Origin: Planctomycetaceae bacterium UBA969
Lineage (GTDB): Bacteria > Planctomycetota > Planctomycetia > Gemmatales > Gemmataceae
Direction of reading: 5' to 3'
Length of the DNA stretch: 16,847 nucleotides
Assembly (NCBI GenBank): GCA_002303765.1
Contig: DBCB01000107.1
Coordinates: 8,546 to 25,392 of the forward strand
Made by a program: the position numbers and the translations under genes. Position 1 is the stretch's first letter. Each line of letters begins with the position of its first letter. The notes under the pieces were generated by a model. That model was not told the DNA's origin and ran no database searches. It was given only the letters and a program-made list of their open reading frames with translations. Positions 1-10,272 of the stretch are shown here, one piece after another.

Positions 1-3000
1 AATACAGGGTCAGATAAAAAGACCGTTTCTTTTTGGCAGGCGCCTGCAGGTGCAATTATGGTGCTTTGTGAGCAAGCAGCAGATAGCCTTAGGCTACTGC
101 CTAAAATGGTGGTGCTGCCCCCTGAAAAATACCAAGAGTTGTTGGATGAGTTATTAAAGCTGAAGGAACAGCAGGTTGAAATAAAGCCTCTGCCCCCTAG
201 TTCGGTTCTTATCAATGGAAAAGTGGAGTCCAGCCTTGCTAAGTTGAAAATACGGTTTGCATTTCAAACAGAAAAACCTGCGATGAACATTTTGCTTGGT
301 TGCGGTTTGGGCCAGGCAAGTTCTGCATTGATGGATGGAAAAATCCCGCTCCTCAAAAAGACCTTGGAAGGCTTTGTCGTTTTTGTTGAAACCCCGGGCG
401 CTCATGATCTTGATCTAGATTTGTTGGTCACGGTCAAGAATCAAGGGGAAAACCAGTCTTTCGAACTGGATATGCCAGGCGCTGCTATTACCCAGCTTGA
501 ACTCGATATGCCTTCTGGAACAGTTAAACCAAAAATCAGCAGCAAGAACAATCAAGAGCCTCTGGTGTTTTTTAAGGGTAATCGGCTGAGCGCAACCTTG
601 GGCCCCTTGACCATGATTCAAACAGTATGGAAATCATCGCAGCGAGATTCTCAACCCAAGGCGCTAACTTCGGAAACAAACATTCTTGTTCGTATGGATG
701 ATAAACTTCTGAATGCACGGGCGGAAATTAAAATCGGCGCTCTAGGTGGCAGGCTTGATGTGCTTGACCTTGTTGTTCCGGTGGGAAGTGAAGTTAGGCC
801 ATTTAGCCCTGCAGATGAGGCTCGCATTCTTAGCATCGAAAAAAATGATCAAAAGTTTGCTGGTTACAGAAAAATCAAACTTAATGATAATAGTAGTGAA
901 CCCCTAAAACTTGTTGTGGAAAGCCAGGCGGCTATTCCGGCCAATGGTGGGCAATTGCCTATCGGCCCTTATCTTCTTACAAGCGCTATCAGGCAGACTG
1001 GCGTAATTCTTTTAAGTAACCAAGGTAGTGATCTTAAAGTTAGCAATCAGCCCAGGGGAGAAATCATCAGTCAGGAAGTTAGCGCTCAAGATAAACAACG
1101 GGATCCGAATGTTTTTGCATCGTTTCGATATTGGAATCATCCTGTTCATGAAAAGCCTGGGGCGTTAACCGGGGTGAATTCGCTTTCGTTGCTTGACTTG
1201 CAATTGGATTTGATTCGTGGGGTATTGGAAGTAAAAACAGTTCACACAGTTCGCCTAGCGAGAAAAGAAAACAATCAATGGTATTGGAATATCACAACAA
1301 ATTTTGATTGCACACCGGTTCGAACTGGAACTGACAAGGTTGAAATCCGGATCCCATCTGGAATGGTTTATGATGAAAACAAAGGTCCGATTCCAGCTAA
1401 TATCATCCGGGATGTCGCATTTGATGGAAAATCAGGGAAGATGATGGTTCAATTTTCTCAGGAATTACTTAACCCATTTCAGTTTTCGTTGGATTTTCAC
1501 GAAGCATTTACGTCTGAAGAAACTTCTCGAATCTCCCTGCCCTTACCGATGCTGGTACGGGACAGAGGCGTGCAAATCAGTTTGGTTACCCCTGATGATT
1601 TTCATTTGTTGACTAGTGAAAAGCTTAATACTTCGTTTGAACTTCTAAGTCATGAAACGCACAAGCAGGTTTGGAAGTCTGAAAAGTTTAGTCAGAAAAT
1701 CGATGCAATACTTAAGCCTGCAGATGATAAAATCCAAGTCAAGCAAACCATCGATGTTCAACTCAAGGGTGCAATCGCCCTTTGCAAACAGCAAATGCAT
1801 CTGCGATTTTTGGGCAGAGTTCCTACGATGGTGGAAATTAACGTGCCCAAGGAAATAGCAGAAAATTTAAGGCTATTAAAGGGCGGGCGAATTGAAGCGC
1901 TAGATGATAAAACAGGAATTTTGGCTATAGCCCTTACCGGTGCCAATAAAGAAACTGATCTGGAATTTGAGTATGAATCCTCGATATCGCAGGAAGCCAA
2001 GAACTTGCAGCTACCCTTTTTATCGCTTCTTAATTCCAAACAAGATTCCGTATTTCAGATATGGGCGAAACCAGGCGTGGTTATCACCACCAAAAACAAT
2101 TCATGGAAAGAACACCCCTTGGAAGCGGTTGCGAAAAATATCCGCCTGCCCAATGCTTCTTTCAGGGGCGAAAAAACTTCCAGCGCTTTAGAGATTGATT
2201 TATCTTCCGGGTTGGGCGAAGTTACCGGTATCGAAAAAATACTTGCTCGTGCAAAGCTTGAACAAAATCAAATCGTATACCGGGTGAGTTATTATTATAA
2301 AAATTCGATTGATCAGGTGATTGATTTTACCATGCCCTCTAATTTTCAAGGTGCCAAACTCTCCATCAATAACTTGATATGCAATTGGCAATACGTAACC
2401 CAAGGCCGAAACCTTACTCGGATCACTCTTCCAAAAAATACCCAAGACAAACCTTTTATTCTTGAATGGGAATATATGGTCCCAAGGCCCCAGGGGATTT
2501 TATCCTCTTTCCATAACATCTTGGCCATACCCTTAGTTGCCAATCAAGATTTTAGTGTAAATTGGTGGATCAGACTTCCCTCAAGTCGAATAGCTTTATT
2601 GCCTGAACCAAGTTATGAAACAACAAAACAATGGCACTGGACTAATCTTTTCTTCGAACTGGATACCATTATTTTTCCAGTGGAATACGAAGGTATACCC
2701 CAGGCTGATATAAATTCTGAAGATTCGATTCTTGCTTCTTCGGATTTGATTATATTTAATTCTCCGCAATCCTCGCTTACCCTTGTTCATACCCCCAAGA
2801 TTGCATTGCAGTTGCTGTTATCGCTAATTGCGTTTTCCTTGCTATTTTATTCTTTTTACAACACGAAAATAAAAACTTGGGTTGTTACTAATATAGCTTG
2901 GCTTGGATTTTTTGTGGTGGTATTAGCAGCGATAATCTTTGCGCTTTTCCCGTTGTTTGCATCGAGAATTTTCTTAGGCATTCAGCCTGTGCTTTATGCT

Positions 3001-3276
3001 TTGATTATAGGTGGCGGATTAATTCAAATTCGAAAATTGCTTATAGCCTATCAGGCAGCGAATCTTGCTTCCTTCAGCAGAACCAAAGGATCTGCATCCA
3101 CGATTCAACCAAATTATAAAAAACCACAATTCGGAAACGCCAAGCAACCTGTTCCAAAAGATAACAATGAACCAACAGGGTATTGGGTGCGTCCCGATCC
3201 TTCAATCCCTAGTAATAACACCTCGAACCTGCGTTCTAGCAAGGCTACTTTGGTGCAAGATGTTCTGCCAGATTAA
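1..3276 (+). CDS. Giant secreted/membrane-anchored protein, unit 1 of a paralogous array (5' partial)
   Basis: I do not recognise a named family. The frame is open from base 1, so the N-terminus lies outside the window. The ATG at 58 is not followed by a signal peptide and is probably internal. Near the visible start is a short motif, VVLPPEKYQELLDELLKLK (109-165), then about 870 residues rich in alternating hydrophobic strands, typical of stacked beta-sandwich domains. Three membrane helices follow (about 2797-2862, 2878-2958 and 2971-3030), then a polar tail of about 80 residues. If the bulk is periplasmic, three helices put the tail in the cytoplasm. The layout and several local motifs recur twice in the next gene, which starts 13 bases downstream, so the two are probably co-transcribed. 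No catalytic motif was seen. A structural or envelope role is a guess. That the gene is real is very likely; its function is unknown. Confidence 0.85.
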   Translation, partial: NTGSDKKTVSFWQAPAGAIMVLCEQAADSLRLLPKMVVLPPEKYQELLDELLKLKEQQVEIKPLPPSSVLINGKVESSLAKLKIRFAFQTEKPAMNILLGCGLGQASSALMDGKIPLLKKTLEGFVVFVETPGAHDLDLDLLVTVKNQGENQSFELDMPGAAITQLELDMPSGTVKPKISSKNNQEPLVFFKGNRLSATLGPLTMIQTVWKSSQRDSQPKALTSETNILVRMDDKLLNARAEIKIGALGGRLDVLDLVVPVGSEVRPFSPADEARILSIEKNDQKFAGYRKIKLNDNSSEPLKLVVESQAAIPANGGQLPIGPYLLTSAIRQTGVILLSNQGSDLKVSNQPRGEIISQEVSAQDKQRDPNVFASFRYWNHPVHEKPGALTGVNSLSLLDLQLDLIRGVLEVKTVHTVRLARKENNQWYWNITTNFDCTPVRTGTDKVEIRIPSGMVYDENKGPIPANIIRDVAFDGKSGKMMVQFSQELLNPFQFSLDFHEAFTSEETSRISLPLPMLVRDRGVQISLVTPDDFHLLTSEKLNTSFELLSHETHKQVWKSEKFSQKIDAILKPADDKIQVKQTIDVQLKGAIALCKQQMHLRFLGRVPTMVEINVPKEIAENLRLLKGGRIEALDDKTGILAIALTGANKETDLEFEYESSISQEAKNLQLPFLSLLNSKQDSVFQIWAKPGVVITTKNNSWKEHPLEAVAKNIRLPNASFRGEKTSSALEIDLSSGLGEVTGIEKILARAKLEQNQIVYRVSYYYKNSIDQVIDFTMPSNFQGAKLSINNLICNWQYVTQGRNLTRITLPKNTQDKPFILEWEYMVPRPQGILSSFHNILAIPLVANQDFSVNWWIRLPSSRIALLPEPSYETTKQWHWTNLFFELDTIIFPVEYEGIPQADINSEDSILASSDLIIFNSPQSSLTLVHTPKIALQLLLSLIAFSLLFYSFYNTKIKTWVVTNIAWLGFFVVVLAAIIFALFPLFASRIFLGIQPVLYALIIGGGLIQIRKLLIAYQAANLASFSRTKGSASTIQPNYKKPQFGNAKQPVPKDNNEPTGYWVRPDPSIPSNNTSNLRSSKATLVQDVLPD

Positions 3277-3277
3277 T

Positions 3278-3283
3278 AGAGGA
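3278..3283 (+). promoter_or_regulatory. Ribosome binding site fixing the start of the 2322-aa gene
   Basis: AGAGGA lies six bases before the ATG at 3290. That ATG opens a good signal peptide, which decides against the upstream in-frame ATG at 3065 inside the preceding gene. The same six-base spacing is seen before the genes at 12541, 13627 and 16208. Confidence 0.7.
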
Positions 3284-3289
3284 AAAATC

Positions 3290-6200
3290 ATGCAAGCTGG
3301 GAGAATTACTCGCTGCATGACCGGTGCAATGTTTATTTTGGCATATCTTGTGATGGTGTTGCCTGGTAGTAGCCAAGATAGTTCATTAGATCGAATCATA
3401 GGCCCGCAATTTCGAATCGTTGTGGTTCCGCCTGGGCAGAATGCAAAATTCCTTGAAAAAAATGTTCGCGAAGCTTTTGTGCCCATGCCTGCATCAGAAT
3501 TCGAGAAACTAAGAAAAACTGCCACTCCCAATTCCCAACCTCGATTCATACCTGCATTAACCCAAGCTAGTTATCAAGGAGAATGGAAGGATAATGGCAT
3601 CGTAGGAAAGGCGAAATGGGTTTTTAATTCGACTTCGAAAAATCAAACCTATTTCCCAATTTCACCACTTAATATTGCTATTAAGAAAGCTTCTTGGAAA
3701 GATAAAGAAGCACTGCTGGGGGATTTTATTCCAGGCACAACATCACTTCTTATCCCAGAAAATAATGAATCACCCTGTGATTTAGAATGGTCGCTGAAAA
3801 CTGAACAGATGCCCGATGGGCACCACGTTTTACTTCGCATTCCACAGGCTTCTCTGCAATCTTTTGAACTTACCATTCCGTTCAATTGGAATTTTATCCT
3901 CATTTCGAAAGGTTCTGCCGAAACTTTTTCTCCCGCACCCAACAGCATCAAAAAAGTTTTGAAGATAATTGCCAGTGGCGAAACAAAAATTGAACTATTA
4001 CTTCAGGATCCTGCAATGCATGGCAGGTTTGATGGCTTGCGTATTGACAAACTTCAGGCAAGCCATGAGATAGCTCCTGAAGCCACTTATTCTGAATTTG
4101 TATTTTCGTTTGAAGGCCTTACCAATGGTTCTAAAATTCTTGAGTTCGAATATGCAGAAGGCCTGAAGATTCTTGAGGTGTTATCAGATCAGGTTGAGAG
4201 TTGGAAAATACTTGTTAGGGATAATTCACAAGTTTTGGAAGTAATGTTGCACAACAATTTATGTAGACCCGAAAAAATCGTGATTAAAACCCTTGGCTCA
4301 TCCGTAGTTAAAAGATCATCGCTCTGGAAAACTCCTTGGGTGCGGTTTAGCGCCCTTCCCTCGTATCGTGAAGAACTCACCATCCTTGCAGGTGCGGAAA
4401 TTAGATTAGAAGATCTTATCATGGGCGATTTTTTGCTTGCTGATACCCGCAGTAAACAATTACAAAATACAGCACTTAGGTTGGTTGGCGGTGGGTTGAC
4501 TTCGCGAAAAAATTTGACATACCCCTCTATCAAGGTTTCGGTTGGTGGTGCCCAGTTCCGTACCCAACAAGAGCTCTTATTTCAGCCCACCATTTCTGGT
4601 GCATCTTTGCAATCCACCATTTCTTATTTTCTTTTGAATGGGTCAATTTCTTCTTTGTTGGTGCAGTTGCCTGCAGGGTGGGGAGTCGAGCAACTGTCTC
4701 TTAATGCAGATACGCATATCAAAGATTGGTCGGTTTTACAAAATCAGGGAAAGCAATTACTCAGGATCGAACTGGATAATCCCCTGATGCCGGGCAATCC
4801 CAAAAGCTTGGATCAAAATAAAACTCGACCCCCCACGCTTTCCATTCGAATGGCCCCTGAAACTAAAAGCAAAAAAACAAATCTCTGGGGATTCCCAGCA
4901 GTACTACCTTTGAATTCCATGTTGAATGAAGGCTTTTTTGCAATTCAATATGAAGCTTCATCATATCAATCAAAGCTAAAATCGGACCTGATTGAAATTG
5001 ATGGCCAAAGTGAATTACAATTCTTTAAACAACCCTGTAATCATTTGTTCAAATTTATTGAAAATTTCCCTGTGGGAAGTATCGAACTAATCCCACTTAC
5101 AGGCGTTTCAATGCTGCGGTGCAATTCCACAATTTTAGTACAGACAGATAAATTTGATACCAAGCTAGATCTTTTGTTGAGCTCTGAAAATGGTCTGGTA
5201 GATAAATTTGATCTTCTTCTTCCTATGGGGGCAAATCCTGAAAATTGGAAATGGGTTTCGCCCAATCGCAATATTACCTTTAAGAAGATTGAGAAAATTA
5301 ATGTTTTAGAAATTGCTAATATCGTAGCAGGCTTAAACCCAGTTCCCGGAATCTCTCTTTATAATCTTTCTCCGATTCTTCCTCTTGCAGAACGTTGGCG
5401 TTTTCATTTGTTCCAGCCTTTAAGCTCAAAAGAAGCTATCAATTTCAATGCCACTTTTACCACTCTACTGCCCCAGGGCCTTTCTGAAATCCCTTTGATT
5501 TGTTTTCCTTCTGACCAACGGTTTGAAGCGACCCTTCAGATTGAATCCCCTAAAAACAGCACCATGGATTTTCGCTCTAAAGGTTTGAAATCCCTTCCTT
5601 CTACCAAACCGAAATTCAAAAACTTTGCTTATGACTCTTCCTCCCCTTCTCTTACGATTAAATCTTTTCCCCAAGCTGATTCGTCTCCTTATGGAATCAT
5701 TGAGCAGGCGAGCCTTGAAAAATCATTTCATGCAAATGGGAGAATTCAAAATCAACTTAAATTGATCATTAAAGAATGGGATAATGATTTTTTCGACATA
5801 GCATTGCCTGTGAAATCTGAAGTGAAAGAAATCAGAATTAACAATAAAATCGTTTCTAACTTTATTTTTAATGAAAACCAACTAAGGATTCCTTACTTCG
5901 TAACTTCGATTATCAATCCTGCACCTACTCAGCTCGTTATAAGTTATCAAGAAGATGCGCCCAAAGGTTGGTTATGGAAAACAATTAATTGCAATTATCC
6001 TGAGTTACCCGTTTCGGCCGTGGATAATAATATTATCTGGGTAATTCCTCCGGGCATGGAGCCAATTTCCTTTGCAAATGCTAAACGAAGAACAGGGAAT
6101 ATCGATGGTGAGGAAAAATCTGGAGGGGCCCTGAGTTATTTATTCCCGCTGAATTATTTGTTGGGTTCCAAGCCTTTGATTTATGAAAATTCTGATAATG

Positions 6201-9200
6201 CTAATCTTTTGTTGAACACTATTTTGCAACAAAAACCAGTATTGAATTCAGCCGACTCCGGAAAATTTAATGAGCTTCTAAAATCGTTGCAGTTGTACTT
6301 GGTTAAAAATAATTATTCCTTAGTGCTTGATCATGGTTGTGCCGAAATAGCAAATCTCAATTCGACTAGCAATTTGCCCGATATTTCCAAAACAATTGCA
6401 GAAAATCTAAATATTCTTGGCTTAAGATTAGTTCCAATTTCTAATGTTGTTCTTTTGACTAGCAGTAAGACCGGGGCTTTTTTTATTGATAATAAATCTG
6501 CTGCTTTTACTCTTGCAATCATCTTGCAAGAAGCTGCTGCCCAAGGCATGGATAAATCAAAACGCTATGTGTCTGCCTGGAAATGGCTCCTAAATTTCCC
6601 CCATACCTTTCAGGTATCATCATCCCTTTCGCCAATGGAAACATCCAACGGACCCAAGAAAATTCGGTGGGAGTTATTTCAGGAAAATGAAATTCTTACC
6701 TTGGTTGATTCCCACCACATTCAAGCTGTAGGATTGTTAATCGGATTTATTCTGATGGCATTTATTGCTAATAAAAATATTCCCTTCATGATTTATATTG
6801 AACCTGCCCTTGGCTTATTCGCAGGTTTGTCATTGGGTTGGCTACCATTACCCTTATTACCTCTTGTTTGGTGGTTCATTTTAGCATGGTGTATTAAAAA
6901 GTTAGTACAGTATGTTACATTTATAACAACCTCTTCCCTCGTAATTTCTTCGAACTCGATAATGCCATCATTGGTTAAAACGACTTATGTGTTCTTGGGA
7001 TTATTATTATTTTACAATAACCTTATAGCGCAAACCCCCTCCATTTTTGATGTCTACCTGCTTGTAGAACCTGACTCGTCTGCAAAGGAAGCTACCTATC
7101 TTGTACCCGAAGCACTGATTAAACAATTCAAGGATAGCAAACTGCAAATTTCAGAAGGAAAAGCATTTATCACTAAAGCGCAATATGAAGGGTCGGTAAT
7201 TGATAACAGCATTAACTTCAAGGTAATTTGGAATGTTCATTGCACCGGGTTTTCTAACTTGGAAATTCCTGTTTCCGGGGGTTGGCTTACTGACAAAATG
7301 TTTTTGAATGATCTCCCTGCTTATCCAGTCACTAAAGCAAATGGGAGTTTAATTTTGCCGATCCCTAAAAAAGGGGATTATGTTTTAAAGGCTGAATTTA
7401 AAGTTGGCGTTGCAGAAAAATTTGCTGAACGAACTGCTACTTTCAGGATTCCTGTATCGCCAATTAATTTCTTTCAATGCGCGCTACCAGCAAATGTAGA
7501 GCAACCATCACTTGTAGGAAGTTTGGGCGCGTCTTTGGTTGTTCGATCTGGAAACTCAACTCGATTAAATGCTGACCTAGGAAAAGTTTTGGGCCCTCTA
7601 AATTTAAAGTGGAGCAACGGGCCTTTACCTCCAAAATCTAAACCTTTGATTAAAGAAGCGTATATCTGGGATATCTCTCTTGATTCAAGCAGAATGCAAG
7701 CTTTTTGGGATTTGCAGATTCCAGAATCGGGAACTGATTTTTTCGAAATAGATTTGCCACCCAATTTACTTCCCTCCACTTTTAATCCAATTATTCGACA
7801 AGGCCAAACCCCTGTGACATTGATCAACTGGAATTTAAAACCAACACCTGTTGGTCAAAGGCTTACCCTGAATTTTTCCAGGAGAATTTCAGGGAATATG
7901 CAGATTAGTGCGTTTTTTATCCCGATGAATGTTATGGCAACACGCTGGCAAGTTCCAGTACCGACCCCGGTTGGAGTTTTTATAGAGGGCGGCAGTTTTC
8001 TTGCGTATAAATCTATAAATTGTAATACCAATCGACAGATTCTGCCTCTCAGGTTGACTGGTATTAGTAGCAAAAATTTTGCCCCTTTTTGGCCTGAAAC
8101 CGAGAAACCCGAACCAGAATCCCTTGCTTTTGCCTATTCTTTTCGCAGAGAACCCAACAATCCTCCTGTGCTTACCTTGGATATATCTCCTTCCCATTTT
8201 AAATTCGATGCGACTCAATTAATCAAAGGCCATTTTCAATCTAAGTCCAGCCAGTTTTCAATCAACGCATCACTAAAAAGTATTCTTCCTGATATTTTAT
8301 TTGTGGAATGGCATGTTGATGGCCAAGCCAAATACATAGTTACTAAACTCGTAGGCGATGGAATTCAATCTTGGGCACAAAATGGAACCAAAGTAATAAT
8401 ATGGTTAGAAAAGCCTGCTAAAGAAGTTTCTTTTGTTGCTGAAATTTTAGCTACTGGACTAACAGGTAACAGTTCCCCCATTATTGAAGTTCCAAGGTCT
8501 AACTTTCCATTTGCAACAAAAACAACCAGTAATATTGTTTTATCACACGATACCAACATTAATTTGAGACCAATTAATCTTAAAGGATTTAGTAACAACT
8601 CTGATCCCTTGGCCCTAACCTCTAATGAAAAAAACTATCAGGCTCAATTTGAAATTAAACCTTCCTTATCTTCAGGTAGTGCAAACGTACTTCTATGGTT
8701 TGATCAAAAACAGTTAATCACCAGAGCAAAGCTTGATGTAGAAATAAATAGGACAAATAATGATGTTTCAGTTTATGAATTTTCTATCAGGGGCTGGGAA
8801 GATGAGGATTTAAAATTCGAATTGCCACCCAATATAAAATTAGAGCCATTGAGTAATCAGGAAAATATTCGGAAATGGTCTTTGATCATTCCTGAATCAC
8901 AAAAGAAAGGGCTCATTAATTTTAGTATTTCGTGTGATATTAGTAAGCCATTGTCTAATGGTACAATAAAAATTCCGATGTGGAATTTGAAAGGTGTCGA
9001 ATCATTAATTTCATGGATAGGCATTCCCAATGAAACATTAAGCTTAGAAAATATGCAAGGATTGGCAAAAGTTGCAAATGGGACTGCTGTTGCAGAAATT
9101 CCGATGTTAAGGAAAAAGGTTGGTAATAATCCTATAGATTTTTACAAGGTGAATGCAAAAACCTGGACCTTTAATGTTCGTTTTAGTAATCAAAAATTTA

Positions 9201-10258
9201 ATGTTGAAGAAGCACCCATCGTTATCCATAATATCATTCATGGTGAAGCCCAGAAAAATGGTTCAATAAAGGGAACATCAGTATTCTGGATCTATTTTCC
9301 AGTTTCGGGATCATTTCAAGTATTTTTACCTAAGCCATCAGAATTTATCTCATCTTATTTGGATGATTCCGTTATTTATCCTAAGAACGTTGGGGAAGAC
9401 CAAATGTATGTCTTCAAATCATCGAAGATTGGGTTTCAAAAATTGAAAATTACATTTCAACTTTCAAAGGGTGATTTGGGTTGGGCTGATTTCTTAAATA
9501 ATCTGCCTGTATACAATTCCAAAGCTGGTTTTGGAAAAACATTGATAGTTGGAACTCAGCCTTTTCAATCTTGGAAAGTGGAATCATCTCCCATATATAC
9601 GCAAGAACTTGCAGCCATGGAGAATCTGGCAAAGTCTTTGCTGGAAATTTCAAAAATTATAGCAAAAGAAGCGGGAATACGATCGCAGGATTTATCCAAC
9701 TTACAACCAATTCAGGATCTGTTTTTCCAAATTATATCAAGGGCAAATGCCTTGGAATCACTTACCGAAAACGGAACGGAATTACTGAATTGGCAGAAAG
9801 AGCTTTTGCTAAAAAATAGAGAATCAGCAATCGAATTAAATTATCAGTCAATTATGGAAAAAGCTGAGATTAACGAAGATAAAAAGCCTTTTAATGAAAT
9901 TTCAAATTTTACTGATAAAGTGTTTAATCCGAAAATAGTTGAATTATTAGCAAGCCAAAAAGTACCTGATTTAAACATTATTTTAAGCCGCGATTCGGGG
10001 TCTCGGAATGCCCTTTGGGGTACTGCTATTTGGGTTGGGTTGATATTTTTAGTTTATTATTTAAGTTCTTTTAATAAGTTTCATAAAATATTAGCAATAA
10101 CATGGCCCGAGCAGGTTTTATTTGTGGGCATTGGGTCTTATTTATTTCTAGGGTTAACTATCATAGTGTTAGCATGCTTTATTTTAGGGCTTATAGGCAG
10201 AATTTCTGTTTTGCTCTTTTTTAGAAAGTCGTTCATTCAAAGTCTGCAATTAAGTTAA
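3290..10258 (+). CDS. Giant two-unit secreted/membrane protein (2322 aa)
   Basis: I do not recognise a named family. The ATG at 3290 follows AGAGGA and begins a signal peptide (residues 1-30, hydrophobic core AMFILAYLVMVL, likely cut near GSSQ). Unit A (about 31-1145) opens with VVVPPGQNAKFLEK and PMPASEFEKLRK, then beta-rich sequence. Hydrophobic helices follow at about 1147-1163, 1171-1187 and 1190-1207. A second signal-peptide-like segment starts at Met1225 and ends in AQ near residue 1248. Unit B (about 1250-2240) repeats the layout, starting with a VEP...YLVPEALIKQF motif. It ends in an alpha-helical stretch and membrane helices at about 2244-2259 and 2276-2303. Four helices between the units would keep both beta-rich parts on the outer face. 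The gene sits between the related unit-1 gene and an acyl-CoA enzyme gene 14 bases downstream. It resembles two neighbouring genes fused in frame. Function is unknown. Confidence 0.88.
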   Translation: MQAGRITRCMTGAMFILAYLVMVLPGSSQDSSLDRIIGPQFRIVVVPPGQNAKFLEKNVREAFVPMPASEFEKLRKTATPNSQPRFIPALTQASYQGEWKDNGIVGKAKWVFNSTSKNQTYFPISPLNIAIKKASWKDKEALLGDFIPGTTSLLIPENNESPCDLEWSLKTEQMPDGHHVLLRIPQASLQSFELTIPFNWNFILISKGSAETFSPAPNSIKKVLKIIASGETKIELLLQDPAMHGRFDGLRIDKLQASHEIAPEATYSEFVFSFEGLTNGSKILEFEYAEGLKILEVLSDQVESWKILVRDNSQVLEVMLHNNLCRPEKIVIKTLGSSVVKRSSLWKTPWVRFSALPSYREELTILAGAEIRLEDLIMGDFLLADTRSKQLQNTALRLVGGGLTSRKNLTYPSIKVSVGGAQFRTQQELLFQPTISGASLQSTISYFLLNGSISSLLVQLPAGWGVEQLSLNADTHIKDWSVLQNQGKQLLRIELDNPLMPGNPKSLDQNKTRPPTLSIRMAPETKSKKTNLWGFPAVLPLNSMLNEGFFAIQYEASSYQSKLKSDLIEIDGQSELQFFKQPCNHLFKFIENFPVGSIELIPLTGVSMLRCNSTILVQTDKFDTKLDLLLSSENGLVDKFDLLLPMGANPENWKWVSPNRNITFKKIEKINVLEIANIVAGLNPVPGISLYNLSPILPLAERWRFHLFQPLSSKEAINFNATFTTLLPQGLSEIPLICFPSDQRFEATLQIESPKNSTMDFRSKGLKSLPSTKPKFKNFAYDSSSPSLTIKSFPQADSSPYGIIEQASLEKSFHANGRIQNQLKLIIKEWDNDFFDIALPVKSEVKEIRINNKIVSNFIFNENQLRIPYFVTSIINPAPTQLVISYQEDAPKGWLWKTINCNYPELPVSAVDNNIIWVIPPGMEPISFANAKRRTGNIDGEEKSGGALSYLFPLNYLLGSKPLIYENSDNANLLLNTILQQKPVLNSADSGKFNELLKSLQLYLVKNNYSLVLDHGCAEIANLNSTSNLPDISKTIAENLNILGLRLVPISNVVLLTSSKTGAFFIDNKSAAFTLAIILQEAAAQGMDKSKRYVSAWKWLLNFPHTFQVSSSLSPMETSNGPKKIRWELFQENEILTLVDSHHIQAVGLLIGFILMAFIANKNIPFMIYIEPALGLFAGLSLGWLPLPLLPLVWWFILAWCIKKLVQYVTFITTSSLVISSNSIMPSLVKTTYVFLGLLLFYNNLIAQTPSIFDVYLLVEPDSSAKEATYLVPEALIKQFKDSKLQISEGKAFITKAQYEGSVIDNSINFKVIWNVHCTGFSNLEIPVSGGWLTDKMFLNDLPAYPVTKANGSLILPIPKKGDYVLKAEFKVGVAEKFAERTATFRIPVSPINFFQCALPANVEQPSLVGSLGASLVVRSGNSTRLNADLGKVLGPLNLKWSNGPLPPKSKPLIKEAYIWDISLDSSRMQAFWDLQIPESGTDFFEIDLPPNLLPSTFNPIIRQGQTPVTLINWNLKPTPVGQRLTLNFSRRISGNMQISAFFIPMNVMATRWQVPVPTPVGVFIEGGSFLAYKSINCNTNRQILPLRLTGISSKNFAPFWPETEKPEPESLAFAYSFRREPNNPPVLTLDISPSHFKFDATQLIKGHFQSKSSQFSINASLKSILPDILFVEWHVDGQAKYIVTKLVGDGIQSWAQNGTKVIIWLEKPAKEVSFVAEILATGLTGNSSPIIEVPRSNFPFATKTTSNIVLSHDTNINLRPINLKGFSNNSDPLALTSNEKNYQAQFEIKPSLSSGSANVLLWFDQKQLITRAKLDVEINRTNNDVSVYEFSIRGWEDEDLKFELPPNIKLEPLSNQENIRKWSLIIPESQKKGLINFSISCDISKPLSNGTIKIPMWNLKGVESLISWIGIPNETLSLENMQGLAKVANGTAVAEIPMLRKKVGNNPIDFYKVNAKTWTFNVRFSNQKFNVEEAPIVIHNIIHGEAQKNGSIKGTSVFWIYFPVSGSFQVFLPKPSEFISSYLDDSVIYPKNVGEDQMYVFKSSKIGFQKLKITFQLSKGDLGWADFLNNLPVYNSKAGFGKTLIVGTQPFQSWKVESSPIYTQELAAMENLAKSLLEISKIIAKEAGIRSQDLSNLQPIQDLFFQIISRANALESLTENGTELLNWQKELLLKNRESAIELNYQSIMEKAEINEDKKPFNEISNFTDKVFNPKIVELLASQKVPDLNIILSRDSGSRNALWGTAIWVGLIFLVYYLSSFNKFHKILAITWPEQVLFVGIGSYLFLGLTIIVLACFILGLIGRISVLLFFRKSFIQSLQLS
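6962..7039 (+). other. Internal signal-peptide-like segment joining units A and B
   Basis: Within the 2322-aa protein, Met1225 begins MPSLVKTTYVFLGLLLF, continues hydrophobic and ends in IAQ. This is a basic residue, a hydrophobic core and a small-residue end, as in a cleavable signal peptide. Directly after it comes a motif (VYLLVEPDSS) that matches the position of the first motif in unit A. No ribosome binding site precedes the internal ATG, so separate translation of unit B is not supported. Either the segment is a transmembrane connector, or signal peptidase cuts here and releases two proteins. The sequence cannot decide between these. Confidence 0.6.
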
Positions 10259-10272
10259 ACGAAAGTAATTTG

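Noticed and set aside
58..60. True start of the first giant gene at the ATG at 58
   Set aside because: The frame is open to base 1 with protein-like sequence, and no signal peptide follows this ATG, unlike the following giant gene.
3065..3289. Longer N-terminus for the 2322-aa protein starting at the ATG at 3065
   Set aside because: It overlaps the coding end of the preceding gene by more than 200 bases and would bury the signal peptide. The ATG at 3290 has a clear AGAGGA site.
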